From positions 16,468,338-16,532,337 of the forward strand of contig ML677366.1 of the NCBI GenBank assembly GCA_007922305.1: DNA of 64,000 bases, read 5' to 3'. Under the pieces are notes generated by a model that ran no database searches, was not told the origin of the DNA, and was given only the letters and a program-made list of their open reading frames with translations. Origin of the DNA: Dermatemys mawii (Eukaryota; Chordata; Testudines; Dermatemydidae). Positions 10,801 to 19,800 of the stretch are shown here, piece by piece. Numbering within the stretch: the stretch's first letter is position 1; every line of letters starts with the position of its first letter. A program made the translations under genes and the position numbers.

Positions 10801-13800
10801 GACCAGAGACACACATGCACATACAGTTTTATACATGCAAAACAGACGCGCACACACACATCACAGAGGCAGTTAAGAAGGTAAGTTGTCAATGTGGCCC
10901 TTAATGTCTATTTATCGAAAGGTGTTACCAAAGTTGCTTAGTAAGGCAACAAATCAAAAGTTGCTTCAGCACCAAGAAAATCCAGTAATGTTCCCTTGGC
11001 ATCAAGAGCCAAGTAAGAGTGATCTACTTTTTAATAGGATTTGTGCACCTCTGTGTTAGAACATTTGGCTTTCTGCTTCTCTTTAAACCATAATTTTCTT
11101 TCTTACCTTTTATCTGTCTCCTTAAAGTGTCCAGCTGTGTAATAAGCAGCATTTCTTCATGTTTAAGTATTTCAAATTGTACATCATACAGTTCCAGTTG
11201 GGTTTCATAATACTCTATTTCCAGCTTCTCCACTAAAGCTATATTCTCCTCTTGTTCATCAAGGTTTTCCATCTGCACATTTCCAAACAAGAGGAAAAAA
11301 AAAACAAAGAATCAGGGAGAGACTACACTCACAGACACGTACACACAGAGACAAACTCCAAGGTTAGCTTTATACGCGAACATGCAACACAGATGGAAAC
11401 AGCAGGAATAAAAACAACAGACTGACTACTTAGTCATTTCAACTGAGAACAGATGGCTGTTTCTAAAGGTGGCCAGCAAAAGGGAGACATGAGACGTAGC
11501 TAAGGGCCCTTTTTTGGGGCACTTTTTTATGAATGAACAAAGACCACCTGAAAGACCTGTGTAATATATAAATAAACTAGAAACTGAAAGTCTGTGCGGT
11601 TGCATGGGTAGAATTTGTCAAGTCGTGGAAAAGAAAGTTGAAAATGGCTGAGAACTTAAAAATGGGACAGTAACAAACCACAAAACCCAGTGGTGATTAA
11701 ATCTGGTATATTTTGAACTAAGTGAGCTATCAGCCATGCTTGTAGCTGTTTCCATTGCTTCACACTGACTCAACAGACATTTTAGGTTTCAGAGGGACAC
11801 AGTTACAATCCTGGAATCTTATTATATAGATAAAAAAAATCCCACCCACCTAAACAGTTTTTTTTCCAGCTTGTTTTTTTTCCATTAGTAATTAAAATCT
11901 TGTCTTTTCAGGACAACTCTCTATGGCAACAGGAAAGCTAGAGAAATGAGGACCTCACAAGTTCCAAGAGACTGAATGATGAGCAATTAAGGTATGTTTA
12001 GCTGGACTAAACATTCTATTCTATGCATCCAATGAAGTGGGCTGTGGTCCACAAAAGCTTATGCTTAAATAAATTTGTTAGTCCCTAAGGTGCCACAAGT
12101 ACTCCTGTTTTTTCTTGCAGATACAGACTAACCCGGCTGCTACTCTTGAAACCTTTAGTTGGACTGTTCATCACTTTTTGTATATGTTTTGTTTTTGTTA
12201 ACACTTCTTTTACTCCAATGCCTACTAAACACAGTTGCTTTGTGTGTAGATCTAGGGGACATGATTGTGCAACCACCTGCAAAAATTCTAACCACAATAA
12301 CGTGCTTAGCTCTCAGAGTGATGGGCACAGCAAATGCTTTAGACAGACATGGTTGGTTTTCTGAAGCAAAAACTAAAAGGGGTTAGATAGAACCTCATTA
12401 ACCAGGAATTCCTGTTAACCATTCATTTAAAGAAAAAATCTCTTAGGGTCTCATGCAAAACATCAAAGTCAAGGTGAGCCTTTTGATCAGGTCCTTAAAA
12501 AGCAAAGCTTTGAATTTTAAAGATCTGTACATGATCTCCAATCATCAGGACCTGTGTCGCATTGCTTGTTTGGACATGCATGTGTGGCATTTGATTTTAC
12601 AAGACAGAATCAAGATCAAGGACTGAAACCCAAAGTCTGTGTTATTTCAAAATGAAATACAACAAAAATGGCCGAACAAGTGCTATGAATTAGTGCTCTG
12701 CACACTGATCAGAGATAATATAACAGTAACTAATTATTTCCAGTGGTTTCTTGTGGATTTTACTGATGAAAAGCTCTGTCCAATAAAAATACCATCCGCC
12801 ATGCATGACTCTGCATCACAAATATTTTTTAAATTAATAGAATATTGTGCCAATCATAATTTTCCCCCCCTGTAATAATGCTAACAACAGTTTTCCACTA
12901 TGCAGAAATCTATTATACAGGACCTTTTATAAAACACAAATGCACTTGTCTTAAGAACTGGAGACAGAGTAGTATATTACACTTGGAAAATAAAATAAAA
13001 ACCAGAGAATTGTAGTAGTAGTTAGCAACAGTATCATCCTGAATTCTTCTTTTAGTCAAGGCACATTTCCCATTTCTGATGCAGTGCTATTAATATATCC
13101 TGAATTATTACAAGTTATTCTTCTCTGAAAATATCTCACTTCTCAGTGCTAACATTGAAAAGTGAAAGTTCTTTTAAAAAGGTAAACACTTTAATTTGTA
13201 ACTTTTTTCTAAGCACTCCTTTTCCCCCATCCCAGGCACACTTGGTGGGGGAGTAGTAATTAAAAAAGGGAGAAAGTGTGCATTTCTCCAGAATTTCAAA
13301 ACAAGAAGTTTTGAAAATATTAAAAGTAGGAGGTGAGCCTTTTTTGGTTCAATTTTTTTTAAAACAACTAGAAATTCATCAAAGAAGTTGGGGGGGAGGG
13401 GCAAGATTCCCCACACAAAATTATTTGAGGCAACAATGGTTGGTTTGGTATTTTTAAACAAAGATATTTTTTTAGACAGTTCCATCATTCAGCATGGCAC
13501 TTCACCAATCTGCGGAAATGGGCCTTTTGACCCTGGACACCTCCAGCTGGCTACAGTGGACTTTGAATGAGGTCCTTACATTGGAGTAACACAGGAGGAT
13601 TCAAGTCACTCTTTGCTAGGGTCTTACATTTTTCCGGATGTCAGCTCTCTTGTGATTCAGACACAGTTCTCTCGCTCTCATGTGCTGAAGAGTCTCTTTT
13701 GCTAACATATACTTCAGGTTTTCTAGTCTTGGAGAAGCAGACGCCCAGGTGGCTTGGCCAAATCTCTTCCGATCTTGTTCCATCTGTTTGTGCATTGCTG

Positions 13801-16800
13801 CCAGATTAAAGGGTTGCAACAAAGCATCATAAATTCTGTGGCACTAATAACTTTCTTTAGTGCTCTACTTTCAGTAGGACCTGATGAACTCTGCATGGTA
13901 TTAAATATTTTGAGGGAATTACTTATGAATTAACTGTGCTGTTTTGAATTTATAGGACTAGAAAAGCTGAAATCATTGTATCATAAATAAAGGTCTAACA
14001 TTTTGATTGCAAGTTCCACCATGCGCATGTCTAAATACAGCATTTAAAAAACTCTGATTTAATTAACAGGATGAAATCCTTAATAGTCTCCACCCAAATA
14101 AACCAGAGTAAATATTTATCAGGAGCGCTGTTTGTTCGGAAGCTTGTCAACCATAAATCTCAGGCCCTGTCTACAAACAAACTTGCACTTCTTTAACCAA
14201 TGGCGAGGTTTAAAACAATTTAGTCAAACTGGTGCAAGTTATCACGTAGACACTTTTATTACTTATGCTGGAGACTGGCTCCTGCTAGCCCCAGGATTTG
14301 CAGGTGGGAGGGGCTGCAAAGTGCTTCAAGGGTGTTCCCTTCCTATCTGCTGTCTTGTACTAAGCCAGGGGTGGGCAAAAGTTTTGGCCCAAAGGCCACA
14401 TTGGAGTTAAAAATTGCGCGGAGGACCAGGTAGGGAAGGCTGTGCCTCCCCAAATAGTCTGACCATGCCCCTTATCCAACCCCCTCACACTTCCCGCCCC
14501 CTGGCTGCCCGCCTGAGAGCCCAGATGCATCCACCACAACCCCGCCCCTTGTCCCGATCGCCCCCTCGGGAGACCCCCCCCACCCTAACTGCTGCCCCAG
14601 AACCCCCTAAGCCCCCCGTTCTTTGTTCCCTGAATGCCCCCTCCTGAGATCCCGCCACCCCAACCGCCACCCCCAGGACCCCACCCTCCATCTAAGCCCC
14701 CTTGCTTTGTTCCCTAACTGCCCACTCCCAAGATCCCCCCACCCTAACCACCACCCCCTGGGACCTCAACACCTAACCCCCCAGCCCTTGCTTACCTTAT
14801 TCAGCCCAGCGCTCCTTCACCTGGCTCCTGGCCAGGAAGTGCGGGCCCTGCGGCTTCTGTGCTCAACCCGCCCCTGGCCAGGGAGTGCGGGGCCCGGCCC
14901 CCGGCCAAGGAGCGCGGGGCCCAGCGGCTTCCCATGCTCCACCCGGCCACCGGACAGAGAGCACGGGGACCCGCGGCAGGCGGGCCCAGCCTTTGGGCCG
15001 GGAGCGCGGGGCCTCTGGCCCCGCGACCCCAGCCGAACTCACGGGCCGGACGAAAATGGCCAGCGGGCCACATGTGGCCTGCGGGCTGCAGTTTGCCCAC
15101 CCCTGTACTAAGCACAACTCAGCCACACTAGGGCATATGTGCCTTAAAGTCAACTCTTCAGTATGTTCTCCCTGATTACCTGCCACTGCCTTTACAGTTT
15201 CTTTGAAGTAGTTCACAGTGATGTCCTGAATGGAGCACACCGCTTCTTCAGCTTGCTTAGTCCAGTCTTCAGCCTCTTTTTGCAAGGCTTCTATTCTTTT
15301 AGGGCCCATCCTATCACTCTGTAAGGATTTCTACAAAGAGACATGTTATTCTTCAACCAAACGTCAATCATGACAGTGTTGTAATTCAGCCTGTACAATA
15401 CAGTGGAAATTGTGCCATGATGGCTATTGGGACCTCTGTGTCTACTGTAGTGAAGTGAGTCACTACTCATCAATCGAAGCTTACCCTATTCTTTGTTCTC
15501 ATTGTCAAAGAACCACCTTTGTTCTTAAGCATTCCTAGTTAGAAAAACATTGGCTTAATTTATTTCTTAAAGTAATGTTAACCATCTTAAAAACAATTTA
15601 CTTTTGTCTGAAAATGTTTATCTGTGACTAAGAGTAATTCAATTATATTCTGTTCTGTTTCAGTTACACTGATATTCTCTGTTTTTTCCCCATGTGTTTA
15701 CTTCATGCATTTGACAGTGCTTTGCACTCTGATCTGTTTTATGAGGATCTTTCACACAGCAACAGGGTACACAGAAAGATTTAAGAAGAAGGAAAGTGCA
15801 TTTGTAAAATCCACAAAAATTGGCAGGGGAAAAGTGTGAGTGTAGAACCTGAAAATACTTTAAAAACAATTGAAATCTAGTCTAATATTCCATTTAAGAT
15901 TTTGACATAAACAGAACAAAAAACATTTTCAGAGTTTGGCCCATTAACTGCAGTCTTCACTTATCTCACCATAAATAAAGCAGCACATTGGAAACTGTAA
16001 CACCTTGTGCATTGACCTTAGGCTTTCAATTTGCAGGCCCAATATGATGAATTAATCATGATATTATAGCCTTAACTCAACATTACTTTGCTTCTGTTAG
16101 TTCCACCTAAGACATTATTTTAACACATCTTTAACAATGTATTAAAATGAAAAATCAAAGCTATGCATGACTGTCTTCCTTCAAAGTATACGATTTCAGG
16201 GTACATCTGATACAAAAACACAAAATACTGACATAAGTTGGAATTTTCAAAAGTGAATAAAGAGCACAAGTCCTTTTGAAAGTTAGTACAATTGGTGCTC
16301 TTTTGTTGCTGAAGTCCCTTTAAACTCAGAATACCAGGAAAAATGCCACAGAGCTTAAGGTTTTATGCTTCAAAAAAACAAACAAAAAAAACCCTAAAAA
16401 ACCCCAACCCCACCACCACACCCACAGAGGAGGAAACTAAACAGAGCATTAAGGTAAATCTGGTGGATGCCAGTTGATGAAATGTGCCTTTACTACATGG
16501 ATCTTATATAGGCTCTTGACAACAGGTCAGCTTTAACTTTGAATTTTTCAGGTTTTTATCATGTTACAAGTTGATGAACTTGGGAATAAAGCCAGTGAAT
16601 ATAAATCTTGGGCATACTTAAGTAATTCAGAACCTAAATTGCATGAGGGGAAGATGAAGTACATCACATGCCAGGGAGTTTGATCTCTCAAAGGAAAACC
16701 TACCAGGATTTCCAGTCTGTATAACGTTGCCAGTTCTCGCATATCTCTAAACGGCTGCAGTAAATATTGGTAGAATTGTGTTGCCATGGTAACTAATTCC

Positions 16801-19800
16801 TGATAAGCTTCGTCTTCTTCTTCATAAACCTTCATTAAAGCCACCATTGTGTCAGCATTTTTATGCTTCTGTAGAACCTAATGGATAAAATGTAAGTTAG
16901 CAATAGCTGCAATACGTGCACATTTCTCAGGAGAATAGACAGAAGGAGCACCACTGCTATAACTCAGAGCCTGCATTTTGTGTGTGTGTATATTGTCATA
17001 TGTGAGTAGAATGAACCTGTCACTTATCATTAGATGAAATAGTCAAGATTTCCACTTACAAGAGATGTTTTCAAGACATTCAGCAATTACACCCACCAGG
17101 AAATATCACCAGTGACAAACTCATAAGGGCACTAATGGCTGAACATTGCATTAGAAGACTGACTACAAAATGGTGCCTAGCATATTTTACTTTTTATTGT
17201 AAAAAATTCTAAATTTTTACAGATGATTTGTCATTGCCTATTATAAATATGGATGGTTTGCACAGTAAGTAGATGAGACAGCATGTACATTAAGGACAGA
17301 AGGTATTTTTAAAAATCTCACTCTTGCACCCTCCCCCAAGCCTACTAAGGAGAAGTGAATTTTGTATCCAGAGATCTGACTCCAGGCACAAAGATAAAAA
17401 CTTTCATTTAAAAACAAATACATTCAGACAGAGGTTTTTATTCCTAACTATAATACGCTCCAGAAGTTATATTCCTAAAGATACATGCTGTTCTGATACT
17501 GCATGAACCTTTAAATTAATCTTAACTATGCCAATAATATGTATTTTGATTTTTAATTATTTTAGGCAGAGACTTTCTCTTCTTATAGGTCTGAAATGGG
17601 CAGATTCATTTAAGGCCTTTAAGTGCTACTGCAATATAAACAATATGCTTTTTTTCAAAGTTGCAAATTTAATAGAATGCCAATAGATCCGTGCATATTA
17701 GTCACTAGTCACAAAATAGAAACAAAATCATGAAATTTTTCACGACACAATATAACCCCCATTTATCTTTATGTCAGGATGCTTGGGCAAAAGACCACCA
17801 AAGTTTTTAACAGTTTTGTGTGTTGCAAGAAACTGACGACAGCCCAGTCTGTGTGCGAACTGAGCTGAGACCAGCTCCACCAGGAACTATCATCCTTACC
17901 TAGAAGGATGCTGGTTGTGATACCAAGCCTCAAAGTGTGGAAAGGTAGAAAAAAAAAGGAGATACTCAGGAACGTGACAGGGAAATGAAATCTTCTATGC
18001 AGGGAGGAAAAATAAATGGGAATGTGGACCTGATCACGTTGTTATTGAAAGAGATGAAAATCCACACCCTCTTCTGGCTACTTTATTCTGGGTAGAAGGG
18101 CTGGAGAGGCTTCATGGGTCCCTAAAAGCCCCAATTTCAGATAAGAGAGAATTGCCCCAATCATGCCTCCGATGTCCTGACACAGGAGGGGCATGTTAGG
18201 GGCAAGGCCGCACAGTACTGCTGAGATTTCAGACAGTGTTGGAGATCATAGGGCTGCCCCAGGAGGCTGGTGTAACAAAGATGGGTCCCTCAGAAGCAAC
18301 TTGCAGCAATGTAATGCTGTTTTTTTCTATTGTCCAAGCCAACAACAAAGTTGGAATGAAAGCACAGTGGTTAGCTTCATTTCTGATTCTCATGTACAAT
18401 GTGAGGAAAATGGAGTTTCATGTCATTGCTGGTGACTGTTTATAGTTGGGAGGAAATAATCAGTGAATATTAAAGACTACTCATGAGAACATTTTAATTC
18501 CCCTTAAGTTTTGTAAAACTCTCCAGTTATAAGACCTAATTTTCTTTTAATAGAAGTCTGGCTGACTACTAGTTCTAATGGTTCAGTTGGCATTGCCATA
18601 ATTGCAGGAACTCTACTTTGGAACAAAAATAGATGAAGTTGCTATATATTTCCATGCGTCTTTGTTGGGCCCATTGTATCACACTTCTAATTAGTGCAGG
18701 AGATAGAAACAGGCTATATTTACTCTTGCCTCTAGTTCCATCTACACTGGAACTACCACCATTAATGGAAGGAGTTGGTTATAACATCAGAAGGATGATC
18801 TTGTATTGAAGGCAAGACAGGAGAAGGCAGTTTTATTGATGGCTTTGCTCCAGGGGTCCCCTATTACCTGGGGGAAAACAGAAGAACCTCAATTTCCTTA
18901 TCTCTAAAATGCATATAAACAACCCACCTTACAGTTGCATTAATTTGTGAAGCCATTAGAGACAACAGCGCTGTTTAAGGCATCCCCTGACATGGCTAAA
19001 TTATTGTCTCAGCTTGCAGTATAGGTGGAACTGAGCCATGGTTGACAATCATGTTCCTAAAGCATGCTAAAGGCCTGCCAAAGTCCAAGGCTGTTGCCTG
19101 GTTCAGGAACACCAATTTATACAGTGTTCACTCCAACTTAATGGAAAGACACAACTGTGCTTTAATTCGGTCAGGAGGGGGATAGGTTGATTCTGGTGAT
19201 CTAGTTAGAGTCCTTTTTACTTATAAAAATGTAAAGAGCATCTCCTGTGAGGAGCCTGCATAAACATTCTTTGTCATTCTGGAAAAGTCTGATTATTGTG
19301 TAGATAAACAATGATGCACTAGGTTGTGTGAAACATGAGGCCAAAAGCTAACTGTTTAACCACATAAAAAGTATAATAATTGTCCTAAAAATCCCACATT
19401 CTATTGCTGTTTGGAAGAGAAATTTAGTTACCGCAAACATGGTTGTATGGATGCAACATAATTAGTCTTGAAAATTGTTTTTAAAGGCTATTTTAAGAGT
19501 TATACCCTACCTACATCTAGATTACTAGGAACCATTTTTTAAAAACGGATTTCTTAACTGCTGAAAATATAGATATGACCCTGACATAATAAGGAACAAA
19601 CTTTCAATACGATTGCCTTGAATTAGATAAATATCTTTTCGTTTTTTGTTTTGTCTGTTCATGACTCATAGCTGGTGGTTTTTCAGAAGGTGCTTTTATA
19701 CGTATACAAAGTAAGAACTTGCATCATCATTACTTTATTATGCACCAACTAGGCCAAAATCTCTCACTTAGGCATCCATAAATAAGGTATTTGGCACAAG

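Larger units (their letters stand above)
13798..15179 (-). other. WHAMM intron 3
   Basis: GT-AG intron. It contains a short inverted-repeat element (14163-14253) and a 740-base GC-rich hAT-like element (14366-15105). All long reading frames here fall within the latter and are compositional. Confidence 0.65.

Noticed and set aside
14414..15309. Several 70-160-codon open frames on both strands
   Set aside because: They lie inside the GC-rich hAT element with exact ends. The only real coding part is WHAMM exon 3 at 15180-15330.
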